Source of the DNA: Burkholderia sp. Ax-1719
Lineage (GTDB): Bacteria > Pseudomonadota > Gammaproteobacteria > Burkholderiales > Burkholderiaceae
Assembly (NCBI RefSeq): GCF_011753055.1
Contig: NZ_VWWJ01000005.1
Span: 62,001-126,000 of the forward strand
Direction of reading: 5' to 3'
Length of the DNA: 64,000 bases
Position 1 is the first letter of the stretch. Every line of letters begins with the position of its first letter. Below, in pieces: positions 9,442 to 18,363 of this stretch. Under the pieces are notes generated by a model. The model was not told the DNA's origin. It made no database searches and worked only from the letters and a program-made list of their open reading frames with translations. A program made the translations under genes and the position numbers.

Positions 9442-10587
9442 ATGAAAAAAATGATATTGGCTGGATGCGTGGCAAGCTTTTCGTTGCCCGCACTGGCGCA
9501 AAGCTCGGTGACGCTTTATGGCTTGATCGATGAAGGATTCGACTATACGAACAATGTCAAAGGCGGCAAGGTCTATGAACTGCAAAGCGGCTATACGCAA
9601 GGCAGCCGCTGGGGTCTTAAAGGAAACGAAGACCTTGGCGGAGGTCTTGCCGCAATTTTCCAGATCGAAAGTGGCTTTGACGTGAATACGGGCAAACTCG
9701 GCCAGGGTGGGCTGGGATTTGGACGGCAGGCTTATGTTGGACTTGGTAGCGACAAATTCGGCGCGCTCACGCTCGGGCGGCAATACGATTCGGTGGTCGA
9801 CTATCTGGCTCAGACCACCTCGAACGGCAGTTGGGGCGGTTACCTGTTTTCCCATCCGTACGATAACGACAATACGGACAATACCTTCCGTGTGAACAAC
9901 ACGGTCAAATACGCCAGCCCGAATATCGCCGGGCTGCAGTTCGGTGGCACGTATAGCTTCAGCAACGACACGAACTTCGCCAATAACCGGCAGTACAGCA
10001 TCGGCGCACAATACACGATTGGCGGCTTGCTACTCGCAGCGGCGTATCTTCAGGCCAACAATCCGTCGGCGACGGCAAGCGGCGCAATCAACAACGGCGG
10101 CGACGAGAATTTCGTGGCGAAGCGCCTGCGTATCTTCGGTGCCGGAGCGACCTATGGATTCGGCAACGCCACCGTCGCCTTTGCGTATACGAATACGTTT
10201 GTCGCGCAGCCGGTTAGCTCAGGCTATGTCGGCGCGATCACGCCGGGCGGTGGTGCAACGCTATCGTCGTTGCGCTTCAATAACTTCGAAGTGAATGGAA
10301 AGTATCAGTTCACGCCCGCATTCTTCGTTGGCGCGGCTTACACGTTCACGCGCACCGATTTCAATGCGAGCAATGGCAAGTCGCATCCGCAGTTTCATAG
10401 TGTTGGCGTGATGGCCGACTACAATCTTTCGAAACGCACCGACGTGTACTTCCAGGGCGCGTATCAACATGCGGGCGGCGACAAGACCGGTTCCGTACTG
10501 GATGTTGCCTACGTTCCCGGTGCGGATGGTGTCTCGTCGACCTCGAATCAGGTTGTGGGACGCGTGGGCATCCGGCACAAGTTTTAA
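9442..10587 (+). CDS. Gram-negative general porin (Burkholderia type)
   Basis: A 381-residue outer-membrane beta-barrel. The signal peptide MKKMILAGCVASFSLPALA is followed by QSSVTLYGLIDEGFDY, the hallmark start of betaproteobacterial porins, then alternating strands and loops, and a C-terminal Phe (GIRHKF) recognised by the BAM machinery. The preceding 56 nt are AT-rich and could carry its own promoter. Position after the catabolic genes suggests a pore serving this substrate. A hairpin follows. Confidence 0.93.
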   Translation: MKKMILAGCVASFSLPALAQSSVTLYGLIDEGFDYTNNVKGGKVYELQSGYTQGSRWGLKGNEDLGGGLAAIFQIESGFDVNTGKLGQGGLGFGRQAYVGLGSDKFGALTLGRQYDSVVDYLAQTTSNGSWGGYLFSHPYDNDNTDNTFRVNNTVKYASPNIAGLQFGGTYSFSNDTNFANNRQYSIGAQYTIGGLLLAAAYLQANNPSATASGAINNGGDENFVAKRLRIFGAGATYGFGNATVAFAYTNTFVAQPVSSGYVGAITPGGGATLSSLRFNNFEVNGKYQFTPAFFVGAAYTFTRTDFNASNGKSHPQFHSVGVMADYNLSKRTDVYFQGAYQHAGGDKTGSVLDVAYVPGADGVSSTSNQVVGRVGIRHKF

Positions 10588-10594
10588 ACAACTG

Positions 10595-10620
10595 ACCCGG
10601 CGGAGTGCTATTCGCCGGGT
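10595..10620 (+). terminator. Hairpin after the porin gene
   Basis: ACCCGGCG (10595-10602) pairs with CGCCGGGT (10613-10620) across a 10-nt loop. It has no clear U tract, lies between convergent genes and could serve both strands. Confidence 0.55.
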
Positions 10621-10628
10621 TATGTTGT

Positions 10629-11396
10629 TCAAAGCATGCGTTTGAGCGCCGAGAAAAATAAAGCAGACTGCAGGCGTTCACTTTCCATTTGCGCAGCCAC
10701 CGTGGCCGCGAGTTCGGCGCTGGCCGGGCGCAATGGTCGCCCAGTCGACATGGCGAGAACCTGCGATTCGCAGGCACGTTCGAGGTAGTACAGATCGTCG
10801 AACGCATAGTCGATACGCTCGCCGCACACGACCACGCCATGATTGCCCAGAAACGCAATGTCCTTGCTATTCATCGCGTTGGCAATGCGCTTCCCCTCGG
10901 CGGCATCCAGTGCCAGACCGTTATAGTCGCGATCCGATGCAACGCGTCCGTGAAATCGCATGGCGTTTTGCGAAAGGGTGGTGTCCAGACCGCAGTCTTC
11001 GATCAAGGTGAGCGCTGTTGCGTTCGGCATATGCGTATGCAGCACGCAGCGTTTCCCGGCGATCCGGTGAATGGCAGCATGAATGAACATGGCCGTGGGT
11101 TCGACATCGTGCTTGCCAGCCACCTTGTTACCATCGCCATCGACAATGACGATATCGTCGGGCTGTACTTCACGCCACATCAGTCCTCTGGGATTCAGCA
11201 GGAATAAGCCGTCATCGCCAGGAAGCATCACGCTGAAGTGATTGCAAACCCCTTCTTCGAGACCAAAGTGCGCTGCTGCGCGCAAAGCAAGAGCCAGGTC
11301 GTTTCGCAGGGCCGTGACCTGCCCGGAACGGTAGAGTTCACCCATGTCGATACTCGCCGCGTGGAGGTACGGAAAAGGGTGAAGGATCGCGTGCAT
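10629..11396 (-). CDS. Class II aldolase/adducin family protein
   Basis: About 255 residues. The fold binds a divalent metal through His pairs; VLHTHMPNATAL and AFLGNHGVVVCG supply the expected histidines, and EEGVCNHFSVMLP is the N-terminal substrate loop. Relatives act as fuculose/ribulose phosphate aldolases or epimerases, or as decarboxylase-type enzymes. No strong ribosome site decides the start: ATG at 11396 or at 11345 are both possible. A terminator-like hairpin separates it from the OCD gene upstream, so it may have its own promoter although it points the same way. Confidence 0.82.
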   Translation of the reverse strand: MHAILHPFPYLHAASIDMGELYRSGQVTALRNDLALALRAAAHFGLEEGVCNHFSVMLPGDDGLFLLNPRGLMWREVQPDDIVIVDGDGNKVAGKHDVEPTAMFIHAAIHRIAGKRCVLHTHMPNATALTLIEDCGLDTTLSQNAMRFHGRVASDRDYNGLALDAAEGKRIANAMNSKDIAFLGNHGVVVCGERIDYAFDDLYYLERACESQVLAMSTGRPLRPASAELAATVAAQMESERLQSALFFSALKRML

Positions 11397-11460
11397 ATTC
11401 ACAAGTATTACGGGCCTGGGTGTTGCAATCCAGCGACGTCGCGGAGGACGACGACAGAAA

Positions 11461-11480
11461 GCCCCTTTTTGACGAGGGGC
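11461..11480 (-). terminator. Hairpin downstream of the ornithine-cyclodeaminase-like gene
   Basis: Read on the minus strand, GCCCCT and AGGGGC form a 6-bp stem followed by TTTC. It lies 31 nt past the stop of the OCD gene and before the aldolase gene, implying at least partial termination there. Confidence 0.55.
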
Positions 11481-11510
11481 ATTTCAGATTGAATGTCTGT
11501 GAAGCGGCGT

Positions 11511-12632
11511 TTAGAAGCCAGCCGGCGTGTTCCAGAGATTCAGCGACTGGCCAATGCCTTTATCGAGCGCATTCTTGTAGAGATCGAAGCCCCAGCTGAT
11601 ATCGAACACCGCCATGCCGCAAGCGATAAAGAGAATTCGGTCGGCGGCGTTCTGGCGGCCCTTCTTGTTGCCGTTGACGACATCGCCAAGCCCAGTCGAA
11701 TCCTTGAGTGAAGGCAGTTTGCCTGCGTCGATCAAACGATAAAGCGGACCGCCGATCACGCCGCTGTAATAGCCTTCCTTGTTGCCCGATGCGATGGCGT
11801 CTTCGACATAAGCTTCCTGCAATGCGGTATGGTCATACACGACCTTGCAATTCGTGAGAAACGATTCGTCGGTGTTGAAAGGACCCGAAGCGAGAATCGT
11901 CGCGCCAGGTTTGATCCATTCGTCCTTGAAAAACAGGGGTTTCAGGCGCGAGGCGGCTACCGTGATGACATCCGCATCGCGGAAGCCTTGCTCGGCCTCG
12001 TCCACGCCGACCGCGCGAATCCGGTATTTATCTTCGACCCAATTCGCGAATTCATTGGCCTTGTCGAGGAACACGTCAAAACAAACGACATGTTCGACAG
12101 AATCCAGTTGCGTCATGATCGCCGTGAAGCAGGCCTTGTTGATCGGCCCGCAGCCGATCACTGCCACGCTCTTCGCTTCGCGGTTGGCAAGATACTTTGC
12201 CGCCACGCCCGGCACTGCACCGGTGCGAGCCGCGCTCAACAGATTCGCCGACATCAGCGCGAGCGGTGCGCCTGTGTCCTTGTCGTTGAGCATCATCGTC
12301 AGGATCGAGCGGGGCAGTTCCTTTTGCGCATTCGCGTGATTCGAGCCATACCACTTATTGCCGCACACGTCGAAGCGACCACCCAGATAGCCCGGCATCG
12401 CCGCGAAACGGCGATCGGGCCCGGCCACCGGCATATTCGGGAATTTCGTTTCCTTCGGGAAAACGATGTTCATGCCGTGGTTGTTATGGTTCGCACCACC
12501 CATCAGATAATCGCCCTTGCCGAGCAGGCTGAAGGTTTCCTCGCAGACACCCACGCAGCGCGCGGCGTCCAGTACGCCCGCTTCGATCATGTCGGGTTCG
12601 GAGAGATACAGAAAATCGATTTTCGGATACAT
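11511..12632 (-). CDS. Ornithine cyclodeaminase/mu-crystallin family protein
   Basis: A 373-residue NAD(P)-dependent protein. It has the family's N-terminal substrate domain (GGNHN-like GGANHNNHG, then PRSILTMMLND) and a Rossmann motif SVAVIGCGPINKACF near residues 154-168. Members deaminate ornithine, reduce cyclic imines such as pyrroline-2-carboxylate, or dehydrogenate opines. It is longer than typical OCD (about 330-350) and resembles the subgroup labelled tyramine oxidase subunit B, whose role I cannot confirm. AAGG and AGG lie just before the ATG. It is third in a run behind a glycerate kinase-like and an enolase-like gene. Confidence 0.82.
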   Translation of the reverse strand: MYPKIDFLYLSEPDMIEAGVLDAARCVGVCEETFSLLGKGDYLMGGANHNNHGMNIVFPKETKFPNMPVAGPDRRFAAMPGYLGGRFDVCGNKWYGSNHANAQKELPRSILTMMLNDKDTGAPLALMSANLLSAARTGAVPGVAAKYLANREAKSVAVIGCGPINKACFTAIMTQLDSVEHVVCFDVFLDKANEFANWVEDKYRIRAVGVDEAEQGFRDADVITVAASRLKPLFFKDEWIKPGATILASGPFNTDESFLTNCKVVYDHTALQEAYVEDAIASGNKEGYYSGVIGGPLYRLIDAGKLPSLKDSTGLGDVVNGNKKGRQNAADRILFIACGMAVFDISWGFDLYKNALDKGIGQSLNLWNTPAGF

Positions 12633-12691
12633 GATGCCTGCCTTGTTAAAGAGGGCTGAATGTGTTTGAAGCCGTATTGGCGGAAACTGGA

Positions 12692-13966
12692 TCAGAACCG
12701 CAGGAGCGACGAGATATCGAACAATCGGCAGCCAGGACTGCGCGCGTTGGCGCGCATCAGGAAGTTGAGCTTTTCGATGCGTTCGCCCGAACGCGGCGCG
12801 CCGTTTTTCTGGAAGGGCACTTCAAGGCCAACGGAGAAGTCCATCACCACGTCATCAACCACGCCACCCGATCGCCCCGATGGAACGGCGAGCATGCGAT
12901 GCTTTTCGGCGAAGCGATACGCGTCGAGCGCTTCGGTGATCGTGCCGACCTGATTGGGTTTGAGAACGAAACCGTCGACTGCGCGCGTTTCATGGGCGCG
13001 TTGCAGCAGCGGCAAACTCGTTACGGTCAGGTCGTCGCCCACGACTATCGTGCGCGGCAGAGCCTTGACGGCGGCGCTATAGCCTTCCCAGTCGTTTTCG
13101 TCGAGCAGGTCTTCGATAAAGACCAGGTCGAATCGCTCGCTCAAACGCTTCGCGTAGGCAATCAGTTCTTCCGTTGAAACCCGACGACCTTTGAGCAGAT
13201 ACGTGCCGGTTGCCTTGTCGTACATTTCGCTCGACGCACAATCGAGAGCAAATGCAATGCGTCCCGTATAACCGCAATCGTCGATCGCCTTTTGCATCAA
13301 TTCCAGCAGGACTTCCGGATCATCGGACGGCGCGGCATAGCCGTATGAACTGGCTACTTGCGGCTTGTGACCGAGATAGTCGGTGAGCACATCGCCCAGA
13401 CGCTGAAACACCGCAACCGCCATTTCGATGGCGAAATCGATGCTGTCGGTAGCGTACGGAACGATCAGGAATTCGTTGAACGCCTGTGTGAACTTCTCGT
13501 AGCGGCCGCCGTTGATGACGTTGAAGCAGGGCACCGGCACGGTTCGCACATCGCGTCCGGCGATGTGTTTGTAGAGCGGAATGGCGCGTGCCGCTGCCGC
13601 CGCGCGAAACGCGGCAATTGAAACCGAGTAGATGGTGTTGCCGCCCAGGCGCGCCTTATTGGGCGTGCCGTCGAGTGCGATCATGCGTTCGTCGATGGCA
13701 CGCTGGTCGAACACGTTCATGCCTACGAGTGCCGGACCAATCACATCGCGCGCGATATCGACGGCCTTGTGTACGCTCAGACCGTTATAGGTCGACTTGT
13801 CACCATCGCGCAGCACGAACGATTCGTGCATGCCGACGGAAGTGCCGGTCGGTGCTGCACCCAGACCGACCGCACCGGATTCGGTGACGATTTCAACTTC
13901 AACCGCGGGGCGGCATTTGCAATCGATGATCTGCTGCGCCCGGATAGAGACGATTTTGTCCTGCAC
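12692..13966 (-). CDS. Enolase paralogue with altered active site
   Basis: A 424-residue protein collinear with bacterial enolase (about 430). Metal ligands are kept (Asp in FALDCASS, Glu in FIEDLLDE, Asp in VVGDDL), as are the proton-abstracting Lys (VLKPNQVGT), the Glu in FNEFLIVP and the late Lys in FQKNGAP. The leaving-group side is not: GDEGGxAP is replaced by SSYGYAAP, SHRSGE by SGRSGG and GGxHADN by GGRYEKF. It is therefore unlikely to be the housekeeping enolase. I chose the GTG at 13966, one base after the upstream stop and preceded by GGGGG, because the protein then aligns from the usual enolase N-terminus. Confidence 0.8.
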   Translation of the reverse strand: MQDKIVSIRAQQIIDCKCRPAVEVEIVTESGAVGLGAAPTGTSVGMHESFVLRDGDKSTYNGLSVHKAVDIARDVIGPALVGMNVFDQRAIDERMIALDGTPNKARLGGNTIYSVSIAAFRAAAAARAIPLYKHIAGRDVRTVPVPCFNVINGGRYEKFTQAFNEFLIVPYATDSIDFAIEMAVAVFQRLGDVLTDYLGHKPQVASSYGYAAPSDDPEVLLELMQKAIDDCGYTGRIAFALDCASSEMYDKATGTYLLKGRRVSTEELIAYAKRLSERFDLVFIEDLLDENDWEGYSAAVKALPRTIVVGDDLTVTSLPLLQRAHETRAVDGFVLKPNQVGTITEALDAYRFAEKHRMLAVPSGRSGGVVDDVVMDFSVGLEVPFQKNGAPRSGERIEKLNFLMRANARSPGCRLFDISSLLRF

Positions 13967-13967
13967 G

Positions 13968-15377
13968 TTATTTGCCCCCGTCGATAGCCGGAACATAAAG
14001 AATGTTCAGGTCGCAAAGATTGGTGCCGGTATTGCCGGTGAAGATTGCCGAATCGATGGCGTCGAGCGCCTCGAAAGAACTGTGCTCGCGCAGTGTCTGA
14101 AAGAGGCTGATGCCTTGTTTCGCGGCTGCCTCAAAGCTGGTGGAATCGGTGATGCCGCCCGCGACTTTGGCCGTGCCGTCGGTTCCTTCGCTGTCGATAG
14201 AGAGCAGGCACGCGCCTTGGGTTTTCGCTGCGGTGATCGCAAAGCTCACGGCCATTTCCTGACCTGGACCGCCGTGGCCTTTAATCACGCTGTTATCGGC
14301 GATATGCGTGGTGACTTCGCCGGAACTCAGCAGCACGCACGGCGGCTTCAGCGGATTGCCGTAGGTCTGGATCTCGCGCGCGATTGAGGCGAAGAATGTG
14401 CCCGCATCGCGGCTTTCTCCTTCCAGAAACGATGAAACAATCATCGCCGGCAGTCCCATTTCCTCGCATACGGTTTTCGCGTAGATGCACGAATCGGGCA
14501 GCGTATTGAGCAGAAAATAGGTGTTATCGGGAAAGGCTTTGGGCGTTTCGCCTTCGGGACCCGCATGCATCAGATAATCCACCACATTGGCCGGTAGACG
14601 CTCGGCAACGTTGCGGTTGACGATGGTTGCGCGCGCATCGTCCAGCGTGGTCATATCCGGGCCAATCGGCGTGCTTTTGTACGCGGCATAGGGCACGGCG
14701 ATATCGCCGGTCGCGGGCGAGCCCACCGCATCGCTGATGCCAAAGCCGATCAATTCGGCGCCCACGGCCTGGATGCGCCTGGCCAGCATGCCGCCGTTGA
14801 GGGCGGAAATATGGCGACGCACTGCATTGATTTCGTAAATGCCCGCACCGGATTTCAGCAAAATATCGGTGGTATCGATTTCGTCCTGAAGCGAAATCCC
14901 GTCAATCGGGCACGACATCAGCGCCGAACTGCCGCCGCTGATGACTGCGATAAACAGATCGTCGGGACCCGCAGCATCGACAAGCTTGATAATTTCTTTC
15001 GAGGCGCGATGACCTTCTTCGTTAGGGAGCGGATGGCCGCCCACGAAGATCTCGGTTTTATTGAAGCGGTCGGTCTCCTCGTGAATCTTCACGATGGCGA
15101 TGCCGCGCGTCAGCCGGTCGCCCAGTACATGATCGACCGCCATCGCCATATGGTTGCAGGCCTTACCTGCACCGATCAGATACACATGGCGCTTCTTCGC
15201 GAGATCCCACGAACGCGTGCCGATATGCAGCACGCTTCCTTCGAGCCGCATGATGCTGCGAATGCGCTGGTTGCTGTCGAGACGTGCGAGGGTTCGGTCG
15301 GCGATTTCGAGCACGATACGGCGTGAAGCTACGTCGCCCTGCGAAAGAAGCGCATCGGAATTGCGGATTTTCTGCAT
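13968..15377 (-). CDS. Glycerate 2-kinase family protein (DUF4147/MOFRL, GckA/TtuD type)
   Basis: A 469-residue protein. The N-terminal DUF4147 domain shows VYLIGAGKACNHMA, VGGHPLPNEEGHRAS and AVISGGSSALMSCP; the C-terminal MOFRL domain ends with GTDGTAKVAGGITDS and TGNTGTNLCDLNI. The family phosphorylates D-glycerate, mostly at C2, giving 2-phosphoglycerate, which is the natural enolase substrate. It is followed one base later by an enolase paralogue, so a kinase then lyase sequence on glycerate or an analogue is likely. It is first in the minus-strand operon, and its promoter region is shared with the divergent MocR gene. Confidence 0.87.
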   Translation of the reverse strand: MQKIRNSDALLSQGDVASRRIVLEIADRTLARLDSNQRIRSIMRLEGSVLHIGTRSWDLAKKRHVYLIGAGKACNHMAMAVDHVLGDRLTRGIAIVKIHEETDRFNKTEIFVGGHPLPNEEGHRASKEIIKLVDAAGPDDLFIAVISGGSSALMSCPIDGISLQDEIDTTDILLKSGAGIYEINAVRRHISALNGGMLARRIQAVGAELIGFGISDAVGSPATGDIAVPYAAYKSTPIGPDMTTLDDARATIVNRNVAERLPANVVDYLMHAGPEGETPKAFPDNTYFLLNTLPDSCIYAKTVCEEMGLPAMIVSSFLEGESRDAGTFFASIAREIQTYGNPLKPPCVLLSSGEVTTHIADNSVIKGHGGPGQEMAVSFAITAAKTQGACLLSIDSEGTDGTAKVAGGITDSTSFEAAAKQGISLFQTLREHSSFEALDAIDSAIFTGNTGTNLCDLNILYVPAIDGGK

Positions 15378-15505
15378 ACCTGGGTACTCGATTCGATCTT
15401 GAGGAAAACGAATTCAGCGCGTGCGTGTTTTGAGTCTGTTTCGCGCCACCTCTGTTCGCGACGGAATAACGACGCTGAACTGGAATCGAATTTAAGTTTT
15501 TGACC

Positions 15506-15523
15506 TGTACAGAACCATGTACA
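15506..15523. promoter_or_regulatory. TGTACA direct repeats, possible MocR operator
   Basis: Two TGTACA palindromes (15506-15511 and 15518-15523) with a 12-bp period lie in the divergent promoter between the glycerate-kinase operon and the MocR gene, just before the regulator's ribosome site. MocR proteins often bind direct repeats and autoregulate; the assignment is inferred. Confidence 0.45.
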
Positions 15524-15546
15524 CTTCCTGGAGGTGTTTATTTACT

Positions 15547-17001
15547 GTGCAGGCCGTCACGCCTCTACAGTTATCCAGACCGACTGCTTTCAACGCCATG
15601 AATCCCGTCCTGACCCTGAACGCCAACGCTGAAGAACCGCTGACCCAGCAGATCGTCGGCGGCATCATCGATGCAGTGAAGGACAAGCGCTGGAGGCCCG
15701 GCATGCGGGTGCCAAGCATCCGCGTGTTCGCACAGGTGCATGACGTGTCCACCTTTACAGTCGTCGAGGCCTATGACCGGCTCGTCGCTCAGGGTGTGCT
15801 GGTTGCGAAAAGAGGTTCTGGCTTTTATGTGTCGGAGAAGAGCTGGAGCGCGCCGCGTATTGCGGTCGAAAAACTCGATGAGCAGCTCACGAACGGCTGG
15901 TCCGTGCGCAACTTCGCCGGGTCCGACGAAGGCACGATTCACGCAGGCGCCGGGTGGTTGCCCGATGCCTGGTTCGACAGCGACGGCCTTGCGCGTGCGT
16001 TGCGGCAGGCGGCGCTGCAGTCGGAGAATCTGCTTGGCTACGGACACGCGAAAGGGTACGAGCCGCTGCGCGCGCAAATCGTGCGTCAATTAGCCGAGCA
16101 GGAAACCGCGACCGATGTTGCGGGCGTGATGACGACGCTCGGTGCGAATCAGGCGCTCGATCTGATCATTCGTCAGTGCACCCAGCCGGGTGACACGGTC
16201 TTCGTAGACGAGCCGTGCTATAGCGACCTGCTGGTTGCTTTGAGGCTTCGCGAAGTCAAGTGCATTGGCATTCCCATGACGCCGGCAGGACCGGACATCA
16301 CCTCGATCGAGACGCTATTCGAAACGCACCGTCCGCGGCTTTACTTCACCAACAGCCGGTTGCACAACCCAACCGGTGCGAGTTATAGCTCTGCCGCCGC
16401 TTTCCAGATCCTGAACGCTGCTGGCCGTTTCGATTGCCTGATCGTCGAGGACGATGTTTCTGCCGGATTGGTGCAATCACCGATGGTCACGCTTGCATCC
16501 ATGGATCAGCTCAAACGCGTGATTTATGTCGGCAGCTTTTCGAAGACGATTGGCGCGGGTTTGCGCGTTGGTTTTGTTGCGGCCGACAAGGGCATTATCG
16601 AAGGGTTGTTGTATCAGAAGCTGGTTTCGGGCATGTCCACACCCACAGTCACAGAACGGCTCGTGAATTCCATCTTGTCCGAAGGACACCTACGCAAGCA
16701 GATGGAGCAGTTGCGCGATCGTCTCGCTATGGCGCAGGAGCGCGTGTGCCGTCGGCTTGAGTCCATTGGTTACGAGATTTTCTGCGAGCCGCGCGCGGGC
16801 ATGTTCGTGTGGGCGAGACCTGCAGGATGGCACGGGGATTCGGCGGAACTGGCGGCCCATGCGTTGCGGGAGCGCATCATGCTTGCGCCGGGCAAGCTCT
16901 TTTACGGCGGCAACGTCACGACGTCGTGGATGCGATTCAACGTGGCGCATTCCCATTTCGACCAGCTCTACGCGTTTTTGGCGCAAGCACCTGGGCAATA
17001 G
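15547..17001 (+). CDS. MocR/PdxR-type transcriptional regulator (GntR HTH fused to aminotransferase fold)
   Basis: About 484 residues. The N-terminal GntR winged helix (QQIVGGIIDAVKDKRWRPGM, then VPSIRVFAQVHDVSTFTVVEAYDRL) is joined to a class I aminotransferase domain with the PLP lysine in VGSFSKTIGAGLRVGF. Such proteins sense PLP-bound amines or amino acids and activate or repress neighbouring genes. Start is uncertain: GTG at 15547 has GGAGG 12 bases upstream, while the ATG at 15598 lacks a ribosome site. It is divergent from the kinase/enolase/OCD operon, its likely target. Confidence 0.88.
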   Translation: MQAVTPLQLSRPTAFNAMNPVLTLNANAEEPLTQQIVGGIIDAVKDKRWRPGMRVPSIRVFAQVHDVSTFTVVEAYDRLVAQGVLVAKRGSGFYVSEKSWSAPRIAVEKLDEQLTNGWSVRNFAGSDEGTIHAGAGWLPDAWFDSDGLARALRQAALQSENLLGYGHAKGYEPLRAQIVRQLAEQETATDVAGVMTTLGANQALDLIIRQCTQPGDTVFVDEPCYSDLLVALRLREVKCIGIPMTPAGPDITSIETLFETHRPRLYFTNSRLHNPTGASYSSAAAFQILNAAGRFDCLIVEDDVSAGLVQSPMVTLASMDQLKRVIYVGSFSKTIGAGLRVGFVAADKGIIEGLLYQKLVSGMSTPTVTERLVNSILSEGHLRKQMEQLRDRLAMAQERVCRRLESIGYEIFCEPRAGMFVWARPAGWHGDSAELAAHALRERIMLAPGKLFYGGNVTTSWMRFNVAHSHFDQLYAFLAQAPGQ

Positions 17002-17063
17002 TCCGAAATGCGCCAGACATACGGAATCCCGTAATCGGCAGTGAGGAGTTCAACGGAGGGCGA

Positions 17064-18218
17064 ATGCTTCGTCGAAGCGTGTGGACGATGGCTGTCATTC
17101 TGGCAAGCTGCGCAGTTGTTTCGACCGCGCAGTGCGAAAACGTGGACGTCGTCAAGATCGGTATTGCAGAGCCGCTGACCGGTTTCTCTGCCTCGTACGG
17201 CAAGGACGAGGAGAATGCCGCGCGGCTCGCATTCGAAGAGGCGAATCAGCAGGGTCTCGTGATTGGCGGGCGCAAAGTGCGATTCGATGTCGATGCCCAG
17301 GACGATGCGGGAGATCCCAAAACCGCGGTCGTGGTGGCCCAGCGTTTCGTGGACGAAGGCGTGAGCGGCGTGATTGGACATCACAACTCGGGCTGTTCGG
17401 TGGCCGCATCGGCACTGTATGCAAGCGCTGGGATTCCACAGATTTCCCCGACGTCGAGCTCGCCCACTTATACCGCGCAAGGCTTCAAGACGACTTTCCG
17501 CACGACGAGCGGCGATCGCCAGATGTCCGCGCTAAGTGCGCGCTATTCAACCCATCAACTGCACGCCAGGCGGATTGCCGTGATCGACGATGGCACGGAC
17601 TACGGCAGCAATTTCGTCAGTCAATATGTGGCCGCCGTGGAGAAAGATGGCAGTGAAGTCGTCTCGCGCCAGTACACGACGCCTCAATCGGTGGACTTTC
17701 GCGCCATTCTCACCGTCATCAAGGGCGTCAACCCCGATCTGATTTTTTTCGCCGGACAGGATGTGCAGGCCGCTGGCCTGGCGAGGCAGATGCGTCAGCT
17801 AGGCATCAAGATCCGCTTCATGGGCGAGGGTGGATTCACGAACGAGAGCTTTCTGAAACTGGCGGGAGAGGGCGCACAAGGAATGTATAGTTGGGAGTAC
17901 GGATTGCCTCTGGAAAGGATGCCTCGCGCCGCAGAACTCGATGGAAAACTGAAGGCGCGTTTTGGCTCCGGCATCGTGCACTATGCGCCGCTGGCTTATG
18001 ACGCATCCTGGGCGATGATCAACGCCATGCAGCAGGCTGGCTCCACGGACCCCAGGCAATACCTGCATGCGTTGCGCACCGGTTCGTTCGATGGCGTCAG
18101 TGGCCGCATTGCCTTTGCCGCTAATGGCGATCTGCGCAATGCAACGGCCACGGTGTATCAGGCGAGGGATGGAAAATGGGTGCTGCTGGGTGTTGAGTCC
18201 TCGGCCGGCAATGAGTGA
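17064..18218 (+). CDS. Branched-chain amino acid type periplasmic binding protein
   Basis: A 384-residue exported protein. The signal peptide MLRRSVWTMAVILASCAVVS precedes a Peripla_BP_6 fold starting VVKIGIAEPLTGFSASYGKD, with GVIGHHNSGCSVAASALY and DDGTDYGSNFV. It binds a branched-chain or other amino acid or amide. CGGAGGG four bases before the ATG fixes the start. No LivH/M/G/F transporter genes are adjacent, so it either feeds a distant transporter or serves a sensory role next to the PAS kinase. Confidence 0.87.
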   Translation: MLRRSVWTMAVILASCAVVSTAQCENVDVVKIGIAEPLTGFSASYGKDEENAARLAFEEANQQGLVIGGRKVRFDVDAQDDAGDPKTAVVVAQRFVDEGVSGVIGHHNSGCSVAASALYASAGIPQISPTSSSPTYTAQGFKTTFRTTSGDRQMSALSARYSTHQLHARRIAVIDDGTDYGSNFVSQYVAAVEKDGSEVVSRQYTTPQSVDFRAILTVIKGVNPDLIFFAGQDVQAAGLARQMRQLGIKIRFMGEGGFTNESFLKLAGEGAQGMYSWEYGLPLERMPRAAELDGKLKARFGSGIVHYAPLAYDASWAMINAMQQAGSTDPRQYLHALRTGSFDGVSGRIAFAANGDLRNATATVYQARDGKWVLLGVESSAGNE

Positions 18219-18363
18219 GTTGTCGGGCAATTTGCAGCAAGTTTGCGACGTATATATCAGCATGGGATAATTCCCTCATTGCTGCTTGAATCGATTTTTT
18301 CACCCCGATGCAGGTTTTGGCTTGTGTTCGAATAGCCACCGCCTGCCTGCAAATATTCAAACA

